DNA of 64,000 nt from assembly GCA_038501625.1 (NCBI GenBank), contig JAZAYU010000005.1, positions 2,356,001-2,420,000 of the forward strand. Direction: 5' to 3'. The stretch is from Corbicula japonica (taxonomy: Eukaryota; Mollusca; Bivalvia; Venerida; Cyrenidae). Both the position numbers and the translations under genes were made by a program. Below, piece after piece: positions 43,606 to 55,325 of this stretch (its first letter is position 1; every line of letters begins with the position of its first letter). Under the pieces are notes generated by a model, which saw only the letters and a program-made list of their open reading frames with translations, made no database searches and was not told the DNA's origin.

Positions 43606-45319
43606 TTTGAACAAATAAATATATACTAGACAAAACAACATAAGGATGAGTTGATGACAATATTTTATTGACATGACTCATGGAATTTCTGTTGTAGAGT
43701 AAATGTCTAAAATTGGAAGATGATAAGAGCAATTTGTGAACTGATTCCCCACGAACTTTAAGACAAAGAGCGAAAAAGACACCTGGCCATGATCATGTTA
43801 TACTCATGTAGTTGAGGTCGACAAAATGTGTTATGGCATAGTCGTCACGAAATTAGAAGACTCGAAAACAACAGATCGTACTATTTACCAAAACACTCCT
43901 TTGACTTTTTTCTCATTTTAAACCAGCTACTTATAAGTCGGTCAAGTACTGTTCAAGTACTGTTCAACAACACATGTCTCTGCCAACTTACATGTACCAT
44001 CTTAAAGACCTGTATTGGCATGGCTTACATTGTTTTATTTGTTAAGGTCCTAACATTTATAATACACTGCGGAAAGTTCAATGTACTTAACACAGCTTGT
44101 ATCTAGTTATAAGCAAATGCCTTATATCTCGATAAGCCGCATGGAGCGTATGCTTTTACTTGTTATTCACCATTATATCTCTGCTTTATTATCTTTTAAA
44201 GCAGTTTTTGCTTTATATAAACACAAACGATTTTAAAAGTTGAGCTTTTAGCATATATCATTTAGCTTTAATATTTATTGAGTTATGCCAAGATCAAATT
44301 AAAGTTTAGTGTTGTCAGTTTGTTAGTTTGTTGTTGTTGCAATTTTAATCGCGGTTTTAGTTTCAAAAAAAAAATTAAAAAAATAACACGTTCTGACGGA
44401 AAAACAGGCGAACGGATGGTAAAGTTCTAGTCGTACTGTTCGGCAAGAAAGTTAACAAATGAGGCTAACTGCTAGATATTTTGGTTAGAGGTAAGTCTAC
44501 AAACTATAGCTCGCCAGGTGCTTTAAACATGTGTATCGAATAGCAAAAGGTATAGTTCACATGTCACCTAAAATCATTATTTTACGACGAATTATAAAAG
44601 TAACCAGCGGCAGCTTATTCAATTAGCATCTTAAATATTTTGAATTCCGACTGATTAGTCTTTCGTGTTTTTGGAAAAATAACAACAGCAACATGTAACA
44701 ATGTTAAATACACAATGTAATAAGCTACAGCTCAGAAAAAAAACAGCCAGTTAGAAGAGAAAAAGAGAAAGCAAAAATTTCACATGATGATTTTTAAAAA
44801 GTCAAAGTATCAACACACAGCCGAAATTCAAGAAATATTCATGGCCACACTAAAAATATAATGTTGATGCCTATACAAAACTGTAATGGATTCTGAATGT
44901 ATAAAAATAAAAAATATTTTTTTGTTTCCGCTGGTCGCCCTGGTATTTGCCTTTGCTAAACTATCGACATTTAATAAATGTCTAGAACATTTATTTGTTT
45001 GTATCTGTCAATAAAGGGCGGATGCCCACATATTGGTGAAATCATAAAGTTCAAATACATATAGTTAATCAAATGATATGAAAAATAGTGCAATATACTG
45101 AAAATAAAAGGCAAAATGATTTATTTCCAGCACTGTATATCACGATAAAGTACCATATATATATCATATCAACAAAAGAAACAGTGCGTGGTGTTTCGGA
45201 ATATTCATTATTAAAGCACCTAGTGATTGCTTGGTATTCTCTCCTCGAGAAATACTTCACAATATAAAGCGACAGCTTGATATTCGCACCAGGAAGAAAT
45301 ATATGCACAACTCGATAAT

Positions 45320-45428
45320 TTTGCTCTTAACATGGGCACTTTATGTCCAAGTTTTTTTATGTTCACCTTTAATGTTTGCCGTGGAAGTGGTAAGGATTTT
45401 TGTTCGGTGCAGAATCTGACTACCATAC
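45320..45428 (+). repeat. Left member of an inverted pair with 46885-46990
   Basis: ACCTTTAATGTTTGCCGTGG and AAGTGGTAAG ... GTTCGGTGCA recur inverted at 46885-46950. The two sit 1.5 kb apart and enclose the element at 46091-46760 and the basic ORF at 45615-45827. They may be the ends of a larger element or the product of a local inversion. Confidence 0.7.
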
Positions 45429-45614
45429 TCTGTATGTGGAAATCTCTTTTTGTTTCCTTTTTTGTTTCTGACCTTAGCACTAGCTGTTTGAATTTCAAGT
45501 TAACATGGCGGCAAAATACTTGTAGGAAGTGTGTCCAACTTGTATGCAGTGTAATTAATTTGTTTTGTAGAAGAAATAGGCGACTTATAGTTAACTGTTT
45601 CGAAATGGCCCAAA

Positions 45615-45827
45615 TTATAATCTTTTCTGGAATGAGAACAGTAACTGCAGCTTTCTTTTGGCACTACTGAGAGGTGTTAATACTGGTGCGCGTTTCCTAT
45701 TGACACTCATTTTAGGTTTGGTTGTGCCGCAAACACGCTTCAAACGTTTGTTGGGCGTGTCTCGAATTGTCCGTTTTGTGCCCCTCTTCTCATAATGCAA
45801 ATGATACTTCTTCTGATATCTTGGCAT
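45615..45827 (-). CDS. Small basic ORF, possible transposon protein fragment
   Basis: I do not recognise the product. The 70-residue frame is very rich in Lys and Arg (KKYHLHYEKRGTKRTIRDTP, NKRLKRV, NRKRAPVLTPLSSAKRKLQ) and is more protein-like than its surroundings. Its start region is duplicated: ATGCCAAGATAT occurs twice about 37 bp apart just upstream. It lies between the inverted repeats 45320-45428 and 46885-46990, so it may be the N-terminal piece of a transposon-encoded DNA-binding protein. A nuclear, DNA-binding role is inference from charge only. Confidence 0.25.
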   Translation of the reverse strand: MPRYQKKYHLHYEKRGTKRTIRDTPNKRLKRVCGTTKPKMSVNRKRAPVLTPLSSAKRKLQLLFSFQKRL

Positions 45828-46090
45828 CGTAAAATTAAAATTTTCTTCTTATATCTTGGCATCGTGAATTGTCTCGATCTGAAATGATACAGACACGGAT
45901 GTAACAACGCCATGACCATTTACATATATATAAGTGCGGCTATATAATTATATATAGCCTGTTTTTTGTTGTTGTTTTTTTTATAAACTACCAGTACTAT
46001 AATACAACTTAAAAGTAATAATGAAATGAACACATATCAAGAGGTAGAATAATATCGTACAAGTGTATGTTAAAGGTAATTTTGCATAAC

Positions 46091-46760
46091 TATGGAAGCA
46101 TATTTGAGCCACAACTTAACCATATATAATAACGTGGAAAAGATGGAGGATTTCACAAAAAAAAGTTTTTTTCCGCGAAAACAGATAAATTACACACGAA
46201 AGAAATTAACACGAATTTATTTCTGATAATTCTCTAATTTGCCTCAACATAAAGATATAGTATTCATGAAAATAATGGAGGATTTTACGAAAACAGATTT
46301 TTTTTCTCGAAAACAGATAACTTTTTTTTTCGCGCAAACATCCATTATTTTCACGTTATTTTATGTGGTTAAGTTGTGGCACAAATATGCTTCCATAATT
46401 TTTAGTTAACTGGCAACTTTCGTGAAATTGTAACGCTTTCATGAAAAGTTATCTGTTTTTCATTTCACGAAATCTGATTTCGTGAAATCTTTCATTATTT
46501 TCATGCAAAAATATCTTTCGTGAAATTTTTAAGGTTTCGTGAAAAGTTAGGTGTTTTCGTGAAATCCTCCATTATTTACATGAAAACTTTATCTTTATGT
46601 AGTGGCAGTTTAGAGCACTAACAGAAATAAATTCATGTTAACATAACTTTTTTTGTCGTGAAAATATGGATGTTTTCGCGAAAAAAACTTTTTTGCGAAA
46701 TCCTCCATTATTTTCACGTTATTTTATGTGGTTAAGTTGTGGCATAAATATGCTTCCATA
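46091..46760. mobile_element. TIR element with CATAAC target duplication, 670 bp
   Basis: The left arm TATGGAAGCATATTTGAGCC, ACAACTTAACCA, GGAGGATTTCAC is mirrored by GAAATCCTCCATTATTTTCA ... GGCATAAATATGCTTCCATA at the right end. CATAAC stands directly outside both ends (46085-46090, 46761-46766). A second right-arm-like copy lies inside (TATGTGGTTAAGTTGTGGCA ... TATGCTTCCATA, 46340-46400), and GGAGGATTT motifs recur on both strands, so the element looks like two units fused or one nested in another. No transposase frame. Confidence 0.8.
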
Positions 46761-46884
46761 CATAACAAATACGCGAGACGTTCGTATTTGGGTAACAAAT
46801 TGCGGCTTTTGTTTTGATTATTAACATTCGTTATCAGCTCGTTTCTTACTAACACTAACATTAACGCATAGTAGTGTTTTATTC

Positions 46885-46990
46885 AGATTATGCACCGAAC
46901 AAACAAATGCTTACCACTTCCACGGCAAACATTAAAGGTGTTTGAACATAAACAAATCGTCCATAAAGGACCCATGTCAAGTGCAAAAGC
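46885..46990 (-). repeat. Right member of an inverted pair with 45320-45428
   Basis: Read on the minus strand it gives CATGGGTCCTTTATGGACGA, TTTATGTTCAAACACC, TTTAATGTTTGCCGTGGAAG and GTTCGGTGCA, matching 45330-45420. Next to it GAAATATATGCAAAACTCGA also resembles 45296-45316 in direct orientation. Confidence 0.7.
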
Positions 46991-48591
46991 CGTCGTGAAG
47001 AAATATATGCAAAACTCGATAATAATTTAGCTAAAATAGGTCCAAGAACGGTATATTTTGACTCAAAACACAGTTTCAAGTCACGCAATTTTCTATTTTC
47101 CCTTTGTAAATAAACAATCTTTCAGTTTATACATTCAATAACTTTTTTGTTAAGGCCTCTAAAAACATAGGTTAAAAAACCGAATGGAGCTTACACGTCT
47201 GGCGTCCGGGTAGGCGTATTTATATTACGACAACAGTTACCAGGTCAAAATATCTCCGGAAATGCACAAAATAAAGAAATATACCGCCATTTTGTTCCGC
47301 ACAGAACATGTCCCTCACTTACTTTTCCGCAAAAACCAAATACGTTGGACATCTATAAGATGTAGAATTTGGGATATAAATTTCAGCCGTTGTTCAATTA
47401 AGTTAGGTATTTGGTGTTTGACACGCTTTGGATTTTGCCTGTCTTACATGTAGCGACACCGTAAATGACTTTTGAGTAGCAGTCTCATGGATGTCAACGT
47501 TATAAGTGGGTCGCACATGCACACATTCACTGTGAAATACAAATACATGTATCCCAATTCAGTAAAATACAGATATTCTTACACAGCAAGAAATATCACA
47601 GATACAGCCGAGAAAGTAGTCAGCGTAGAAAATACATTTTTTATAAAATAAGAATTTCAAATTCACAATGTCATTTACAAAAACCGAAAATGAGACCTTC
47701 GCTGTTAACGCTTTCAAAATGTAAATGGTAAAAATCTTCTTTTAGGATGTGTAAAATCAGACTCTACGTACACTAGCTATTTACTCCGCCAATTTCTTTA
47801 TTAAATGTCAACATGAACGTGTGCCTTTGTTTCCTAACTCCAACTCATCTACATAATCGACAATGTTACGTGAGAAACGCATTTAAAGGAATGAACTTTC
47901 AAGCCATCCGAAGGTACATGATGGCCTTTCCTAGAATAGGCCCTCAAATTCAGCGAGATTACAACATCAGAAATAAAAGGTGTTTACAAAGTTCAGTTGA
48001 TATAGTGTAAACTCTACGAGTTTTCCCTTTGTTGATCGTTCCACACTGTAATAGTTGTAAGACAATACATAGACGCCTCTTCGTCGCGAACTTCTACCTG
48101 AGTGGAAAAATGTCAATTAATTCTGATAAAATATATACAAAAGGCATGACATTCTGTATATGAGAAGGTGCACCCCCGCATGTTCATCTGCTTTTATTAC
48201 AAAGTATACATTTTATTGACAAACAATGGCTTTATGCGCACATGTCTTACTTTTCTACCACAAATGCGTGGACTTTTAATGGCAACATATTTTCGTGATT
48301 TCCGTGTTATGTCCCTACTTAGTAATTTCTAGAAGAAGCATTTTGCTAGAAACTGAAGGCTGTTGTAAAGGAATAATTAATAATAAGCTGATTAAAAAGA
48401 AGAGTTTTAATAAAGTTTGTGTAAGCTTTCATCAAAATTTAGAATCAAGGTCAATGAAAGGGTTATTTGAAATGCACGAAAATATATTTCTTGCTAAGAT
48501 TGATAAAATGCGTTCGTGAGCAGAAATAGAAATGCATAAAACTGCCCACGCCGCCTCTCTTAGTTTACTATGCAATACATTTTAACACGAA

Positions 48592-48830
48592 TACGTTTTT
48601 ATCACCGCCATATCAACACCGTCATTTGGAATGGATCAAGGCTGTACTGTTTACTAGACTGGTGTGAATATTGTTGCCCCCCCCCCCCCCACACCCCCCA
48701 CCCGAGACGGCTTGTGCACTAATATGCATTTATATTACTAATCATTAACAGGCCTATTTAAACCGAGATAACAATATTTTCTCTTTTTTTTCGTTTTTGG
48801 TGTCGTTCAACGTTCCCTTTTCATCTTTCT
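48592..48830 (+). repeat. Repeat R2, 3' half (duplication copy 2)
   Basis: Sister of 42425-42640. It carries a poly-C run of 14 at 48677-48690 followed by ACACCCCCCACCC, where copy 1 has a short C run (TTGCCCCCAACCC); this is slippage or assembly noise. Confidence 0.8.
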
Positions 48831-49429
48831 CAAGATTTACACTAAATACTTCATGAATTCTTAGTTCATCCAAAGATGTATTAAACAATTTTATATTAAA
48901 CACTAGCATTTAGAGCGTTTAGAACATCAGTTAATAGTCTTTATCTGCAATGTACAGATATCTGTTACGAAGGATTTAAAGGAGATGTCCCCGATTTGTA
49001 AGTGCAAACACTGGTTGAGAACTCTCCGTAAAACACTGGTTGAAAAAGTTCCGTAAAACACTGTTAAAGAAATAGCTTGACGTAGAGAATTTTAAATCCA
49101 ATTGCACTTGGTGAACTTATTTTTAAAATTCAGTTTAAAAATGACTAAAGTTAAGTAAAAGGTTATGTTTCATTTGAGAATAACTCAGAGGAAAATTAAG
49201 CTTTCTCTAATTACAAAGGCCATAAGGTTCAACCTGTTTTCTTTTAAACCTTTCGCTTTTAAAAGCTTTATGCATCGACACTAGATGCATTGAAATTAAT
49301 TTCAGAAAAGAACTCTATATTTATGACCTTTAAAAATAACTCTGTGCTAAATATCTACTTTAAATAGAATATTTACAAAATGACTTAACATCAACTATAC
49401 CGATAACAAAAAACTCTCAAAGGGTTACT

Positions 49430-49797
49430 TTGCAACGCTATTAGCTTCTTATGTTTTATAGGTTTGTGTGCTTTTGCATGCGGCATTGGTGGAATGATCG
49501 GTAAGTTTTAGTTGTTTCACCAAGACAACTCGTACTTATTTGTTGATATGAGAACCTGTTGGGGCTAGTGTGAGGTTGATGCATCCTAGAACCTGGTTTA
49601 AACCCCCAATGGCATTATTTTTTGCCACTGACCGTTCCAAGGCGATGACCCAAAGGGTTCTCATTTTCGTTGTGGCGTCTTATTTGAATTTACATATTTA
49701 TAACAACATGCTCTATTTTATTCTTTTCTTTTTCGCTGCCTGGGAGGCTGTGTTTTGTGAGTGTGGCGATTCCTGTTATGCATATTTCACTTTTTTT
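49430..49797 (-). repeat. Repeat R1, B plus A inverted (duplication copy 2)
   Basis: Sister of 43255-43605 with the same order: GTGTGCTTTTGCATGCGGCA, CCTGTTGGGGCTAGTGTGAG, AAGGGTTCTCATTTT, GGCGTCTTATTTGAA, GGGAGGCTGTGTTTTGTGAG. The two are about 93 percent alike by eye, closer to each other than to other R1 copies. Confidence 0.88.
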
Positions 49798-49937
49798 TGA
49801 ACAAATAAATATATACTAGACAAAACAACATAAGGATGAGTTGATGACAATATTTTATTGACATGACTCATGGAATATCTGTTATTGAGTAAATGTCTAA
49901 AATTGGAAGCTGATAAGTGCAATTTGTGAACTGATTC

Positions 49938-50868
49938 CCTGCAGACAATACAAATATAGAATTTTAAAGAGGACAGAAGCTTAACAAAGACTTGATTAAC
50001 CAATTGGACACAGAATTGACGTCATTTGCACAATTTCGCATGAACTGTTTATGTTGTAGGAAAGCCCGCTATCTAAATATGCATTTAACTAATACACGAA
50101 ATTGGAGAACTTCTTTAAATAAACGTGAGATGATCACAGACAATAATTGTCTTACGAAAATATGCACAAATTAAATGAACAATTTTATTCCTTATACTTA
50201 ACAAGTTAAGAAAATAGATGTAAAAGGAGGCACAACATTATAACGTTAGATGAAAAAGGGTCAGTGTAAGACACGAAATACGTCAAATGTCAAAATGTTG
50301 CGGACTCGGTTTGATTGTCCCTATTTATATGAATTGTTCGAGAAACAAAGCTAAAGTTATTTGCTTAGTTGATTTCAAAGTTTTCTTCAGTGTTTCTATC
50401 AGTCGCCAATATAATATTGATATTTTCACCACAAAAATATACTTCCTGGTTTTAACTTCTTGCCTTTAGCGTTCTTTGTAATATTGTAATATGCGAATTT
50501 ATATTCTCTGATCCCCGGTCACTATTCTATTATAATTATCAGTTTCGCCCATTGTTTTCGTTGAGGGCAAATCCTTATCTGGAGACCATACGCCGCTGAT
50601 CAAGGAATAGTGTTAATCTGAAAATACAGAAAACCCGGGGCTAGGCGTCGTGGGAAGTTATACGCATTTCCATTTCCTGAACTGTTGTGTTCGGCGGCTT
50701 TCGAAGTTCTCTTTTCATCTATTGACAATTTCTTCATGGCGATTTAATAACATTTGAAGATCATATTTCCCTGAGTATAAAATTTTTAAATCATTTAGTA
50801 CGTTTCTTAATAATCTGATCTCCATCTTTTTCTGAGTGATAAATTATATTTAAAAAATATCGTTTTGA
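49938..50868. other. Segment private to duplication copy 2
   Basis: Copy 1 runs GATTCCCC directly into ACGAACTTTAAGACAAA (43744-43755), while copy 2 has about 930 bp between GATTCCCT and GAACTTCTTTAAGACAAA. The extra DNA includes an R2 fragment at about 50440-50728 (TTCCTGGTTTTAACTTCTTG, TTTCGCCCATTGTTTTCGTT, GACCATACGCCGCTGATCAA). It is an insertion in copy 2 or a deletion in copy 1. Confidence 0.65.
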
Positions 50869-51654
50869 ACTTCTTTAAGACAAATAGAGAAAATAACACC
50901 TGACTAAGATCATTTTATACAACTGTCGTTAAGGTCAACATAAAGTTGTGTTATAGCAAAGTAGTCACGAAATTAGAAGATTTGAAAACAACAGATCGTA
51001 CTACCTACTCGTATTTACCAAAACACTCCTTTGACTTATTCTAATCAGCCACTGAAAAGTCGGGCAAGTGCTGTTCAACAAAAAAAAGTTGCTGCCAACT
51101 TACATGTATCATTTTAAAAGACGTGGTGGCATGGCTTACGTTTTTCTCATTCGTCCAGGTCCTACATTTATAATACTCTGCGTAAAGTTCAAGATACTTT
51201 AGCTGGTATCTAGTTTTAGTAAGACCTGATATATTTCAAAACAGCCACATGGTTCGAATGTTTTTACTTGTTGTTCATCATTATATTTCTGCATAATGAC
51301 CTTTCAAAGCAGTTTTTTTGGTTGCTGGATGTAAACACAACCTATTTAACAACGTTAGCAGTTTTTTTTAATTTTTTTATCAATACAGTTTTATAGCCGT
51401 TTTGTTGTTGATGATGCTGAAAGAAAAGCATGCATGTTTACATGTACATTAGACCGTGGTAGATAATAGACAAAGATAGTAAAAGAATAATGCTGATTTC
51501 TTAATTTGAACAAGTTAGTGAATATTGCTTGCAATACAATAGTCCCCCCCCCCTAAAGGTTTTGAACGTAGCTTAAATACTTTAAGTTATGCTAAGATCT
51601 ATGCATAGGCTAGTTAAATAAGGTCATCTAACAAAACACCAAGTTTCATCAACA

Positions 51655-51705
51655 ATTTTCACTACCTTTTGGCTGTGTAGGAAACTGTGTTTTCTGAGAG
51701 TGACA
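51655..51705 (-). repeat. Repeat R1 module A, short fragment
   Basis: TTGGCTGTGTAGGAAACTGT and TTTTCTGAGAGTG resemble the inverted module A, strongly decayed. Confidence 0.4.
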
Positions 51706-52309
51706 AGTATGGCATGCATAGTGTACATATTTTCACCTATCAACATACCATATTTCATATTAATTACTTTAATTGCTTTAATATTAACTCAGATATGTCG
51801 AGATCCAATTCAAATGTGGTGTTGTTAAAATTTCAATCGCGGTTTCAGTCCGACAAAAACAGAGCTTGAATGTTTCTGAGACAAGACCATCTCATTGCTT
51901 TACCAAAAACCAAGTTTATTAAACCTAGCATGCAATATTTTCAATTGATATTTTTCTGGAATCACTTTCTTGAACTGACAAACAGATGAAGGGAGATCAA
52001 AGCTCTAGTCATATGCGATGAAACTGGTAGTTTAATGTTGGCGTGATTCAGTGTCTAAAAATTATTTATTAAATTTATAAGAATATCAGCAGTTACAATA
52101 ATTCTGAAATGCCGATTCATGCGGAAATACAGTTCGGCAAGAAAGTTAACACATGAGGATCACTGTTCAATATTTTAGCTGGAGACAAATCTACAAACTA
52201 TAGCTCGTCAGCTGCCTTAAAAATACAAATTTGTTCCAAAATGTCAATCGATCAAAATTTATCGTTCACATGTCACTTCATATATGTCAAAATCGTTTGG
52301 TATCGGAAG

Positions 52310-52700
52310 TTTTACCTGGTTCAAAAAGGTGAAAAATGCATACTCGAAATGACCACATTAAGAAGACACAGCCTCCACACTCAGCAAAAAAGTAGAGAGG
52401 AAAAAAAGCACTGGTAATTAATGATCAACTTCAACACCACAAAATTAATGAAAACGAGAACCTGATGGGTGATCGGTTTGAAGAGTTCACCAATCTCACA
52501 CTTCCCCCGCTATAGGTTCTCATAAAAAGAATTATGTACAAGTTGCCTCGGTGAATGAGTTTGAACCCACACGTCCCTTGCAAAATGTGAAGTGCACAAA
52601 CATGCAACACACAAAGCAAACTTGCAGCGAAATGTGTAGGTACTTGATGACCCTAGACCAGAGCCCTCGGAATAAACCCTGTAAGTACACGTAGGCGAGA
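52310..52700 (+). repeat. Repeat R1, A-B-C copy
   Basis: Module A: GGTGAAAAATGCATACTCGA, CACAGCCTCCACACTCAGC. Module B: GAGAACCTGATGGGTGATCG, TCACACTTCCCCCGCTATAG, AAGTGCACAAACATGCAAC. Module C: GTACTTGATGACCCTAGACC, AGAGCCCTCGGAATAAA. It is shortened in B. Confidence 0.75.
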
Positions 52701-53754
52701 AGTTGTTCTAAATATTTGTATTCATTTTATTTTCTCTTAGAACTAAGTTTTTACGCATTTACATATTAACATATGCGCATGGTTTCAAAAGATAATGTAA
52801 GCGAACCTTAATAAGCGAATTTTATTTTTTTGTGAAACGAAGGCATGACGTCGTTGGCAATATAATTTCCGCTCAAATTTAATTTGCGGAATATCCTTAT
52901 TCGTCATATGAAGCCGTTTTGCATTTATATTTGAAGTAAAGGTTAACGAAACACCCGGAGAAGCCTGATAAATCGATCGAAATATTTGTTCTTATACAAA
53001 GGTAAGTAAGAAGTGTGGTCATGCGTCAATCATGTTTTAGACAAGTTAAACACTTTCGGTGAAGAACATACACTCTTTCGATAAGAGATATATTTTAATA
53101 TGATTTCAACGTATATCCAAAAGGCCAGTTCGGAAATAATATTGGGATATAACGTCAAAGCTAACAATAATATCCTTTCAGACTGACTTTTCTGTTAGTT
53201 TTGAAAGGTGTTAGTTGTTATTTTTTATTTGTAAATAAAGTTTTAAACTGCAATTGTATTTTGGACTTAATATAGGTATCGCCGACGAAACTTAATTATA
53301 TGTTTAGTAGTTTTATGGTACGATGTACACATGTCTCTTGTTACAACAATATTATAAAAGCTCTGACAAAATGAAAAGAATACCCCACTGAATTATGAAC
53401 GCTTTGCCATTAAGTTTGGCAAATTAGCAAAGTTAAGAGTGAATAGAGAAAGTCCTTGGTGTTTATAACACATTTTTATACTTATGTCAAGACGAGAGTT
53501 GTTCTTATCGGAAGTAATCGCCTTTTAAAATGAAGTTCTGGTATTGACCAGGCTTTAAAATGATTCATTATACTCGTATGTATATTCAATAATCTCAAAA
53601 ACGAGAACTTTAAGATAAGGGCGTTTATAAAGTTAATAACAAAATGTATGAGGATTTAATTTTAGTGAGGTACAATGTAATGAAGCTCATTCAGACCGAG
53701 CCTGCAATATTTTGAAGCCATTTGTAGGCCGTTGAGCACGATATTTGCTGCCCT
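52701..53754. other. Intergenic, nothing recognised
   Basis: No repeat copy or convincing ORF. Confidence 0.4.
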
Positions 53755-54075
53755 CAATCAGTTGCTAGGAGGCAAGAACATCCAGAAGACACAGGGAAAG
53801 AAACGCCTCAAACACTGAAGGAAATGACAATCCGAGGGGTAGCCACCTTCAAACAATTTGCTACTGGGAGTTTACACCAGTCTCTAGAGTGTGTCAACCT
53901 CAAACTACAAGTACAGGTTTTCCTGGTGAATTGTCTCCAACTCACTCATCAACTCCACTACGTTTCATGCAAAAGTACACAAACATATAAAACATAAAAA
54001 GCAAATAGTATTGTCAAGCAATAAAAAAGACCTTACTGAGACCAGAGCCCCTGGAGTCAAATCAGCAAGAACACG
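53755..54075 (+). repeat. Repeat R1, diverged B plus C copy
   Basis: GTAGCCACCTTCAAACAATT, CTACTGGGAGTTTACACCAG, CTCCAACTCACTCATCAACT, CATGCAAAAGTACACAAACA and, for C, GAGACCAGAGCCCCTGGAGT and CAAATCAGCAAGAACACGAT. This gives the clearest view of module C. Confidence 0.75.
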
Positions 54076-54159
54076 ATTTAAGATATGCACGATATGGTGC
54101 TTCCGATTCTCCTGAAATCATCTCGATTCGTGATGAATAGATGTATAAATCTCAGACAA

Positions 54160-54370
54160 AGGATTATATAGTTTCCTTTCTTGTTAATTTTGTATTCTAT
54201 TCAAGCACACGTTGTATTTTTCTCGTTTATTCCTGAAGGAAACAAATAATACAAAAGACCGAAGCTTCGGGAGATCGACATGAAAAGACCATTTTTCTTA
54301 ATTATCTTTCATTTGAATAAAAGTACACAGTGTGCTTTATTCATTTTTTTATAATAAATCCGCGTTACGG
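54160..54370 (+). repeat. Diverged repeat shared with 24111-24310
   Basis: TTTCTTGTTAATTTTG, TTCCTGAAGGAAAC, CCGAAGCTTCGGGAG and TGAATAAAAGTACACAG follow the order seen at 24111-24310. CCGAAGCTTCGG is a 12-bp palindrome. Confidence 0.4.
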
Positions 54371-54689
54371 TTGTTTGCTACGTTTGACAGCCGATTCCAG
54401 AATGACTTTTATTGAAGCGCTTTGATTGCTAATAATGGATTATTATTTTGCTATAATGTTTGACCAGCGAAAGCTCCGTGTCAAGGCTGTAGCTGGAAAA
54501 TTCTTATAACGGGTTAGTTGTGCTGGGTACGAATCCGTTTCATTCCTTGTGTTTATTATATATGTATATTGGGTCAAACGTCATATACATGTGTGCGATC
54601 GGGATGATTACTGACAAGAAATTCAGGTTCCTGTGATAAATGATACTTCTAAAGTTGCTTTTGTTAAAATATTTCGGCACTTTCAAGAT

Positions 54690-55172
54690 GGGTGTTTTCA
54701 ATATCTCAGCCACTATAGTTTAGGATATTGTTCAATCACCTCAAGGATATATATATATATCTCATGCATTTAAACTTTTGCCTTCGGCATTGTATGTGTG
54801 TTATGCAGGATTTATATACTAAAATCCCCTGTCAAAATTCAATTCTGTTTAGTTCCGCCCATTGTTTTTTCGTTTAGGGCAAACCCATTCTTTTATCTGG
54901 GGACCATACGCCACCGAACATTGAATGGTATTAATCTGAAAATACCGCATTGGAGGTTCCATGTTCACCGTTATATGCATTCTATCGTTTGGGTTGGATC
55001 AAAATTGTACTGTTCATTGGTGTAAATATTGAGTTAGGCTCACCGCGGGGCTAGGCGGCGTGGGCAGTAATATGCATTTTTATTACTGTCCATGAACAGG
55101 CTTAATCAAACCGAGCCTGCAAAAGGTTCATATTTGTCGTGTTTGGTGGCTTTCAAAGTTCCCTTTTTATCT
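54690..55172 (+). repeat. Repeat R2, near full-length copy
   Basis: TTCAATATCTCAGCCACTAT, CTTCGGCATTGTATGTGTGT, TTAGTTCCGCCCATTGTTTT, GGGACCATACGCCACCGAAC, TACCGCATTGGAGGTTCCAT, GGGGCTAGGCGGCGTGGGCA and AGGCTTAATCAAACCGAGCC follow the R2 order. It has a (TA)n expansion near 54748. Confidence 0.88.
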
Positions 55173-55325
55173 ATTTTTACCATTAAAACATTAAAATTAG
55201 TCTATATTAAACAGTACCGGCCATGACTGCAATGTCATATTTATAGTCCATATGAGAACTTATTTACAGGAGGCATACATTATGTGCTTTAATTTTAGCA
55301 AATAAGTTTTCTTCGTTTAAATACC

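Larger units (their letters stand above)
38946..44580 (+). repeat. Segmental tandem duplication, copy 1
   Basis: This block is repeated in direct orientation at 44893-52275. Matching parts are 38950-39335 with 44897-45295, 39500-39615 with 47345-47470, 41715-43745 with 47885-49937, and 43745-44580 with 50868-52275. Identity looks close to 85-92 percent in these parts. Anchors include CTGGTCGCCCTGGTATTTGC, TTTCAGCCGTTGTTCA, GAGATTACAACATCAGAAAT and CGAACTTCTAC. Gaps correspond to insertions private to one copy. Confidence 0.85.
44893..52275 (+). repeat. Segmental tandem duplication, copy 2
   Basis: Direct-repeat partner of 38946-44580. Private material includes 45300-47340 (with the TIR element 46091-46760), part of 47475-47880 and 49938-50868. 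The far end is recognised by GTTCGGCAAGAAAGTTAACA and CTACAAACTATAGCTCG at about 52132 and 52190, matching 44439 and 44498. Confidence 0.85.

Noticed and set aside
43828..44106. 92-codon plus-strand frame in duplication copy 1
   Set aside because: The paralogous stretch at about 50950-51230 is interrupted by indels and stops, so there is no sign of coding constraint.
45332..45670. 112-codon plus-strand frame
   Set aside because: It overlaps the inverted repeat and the opposite-strand basic ORF, is Cys/Phe-rich like noncoding AT-rich frames, and has no features of its own.
48677..48704. C-rich tract as a possible G-quadruplex element
   Set aside because: It is a simple run of 14 C in a duplicated repeat that is much shorter in the sister copy; slippage or assembly noise explains it.
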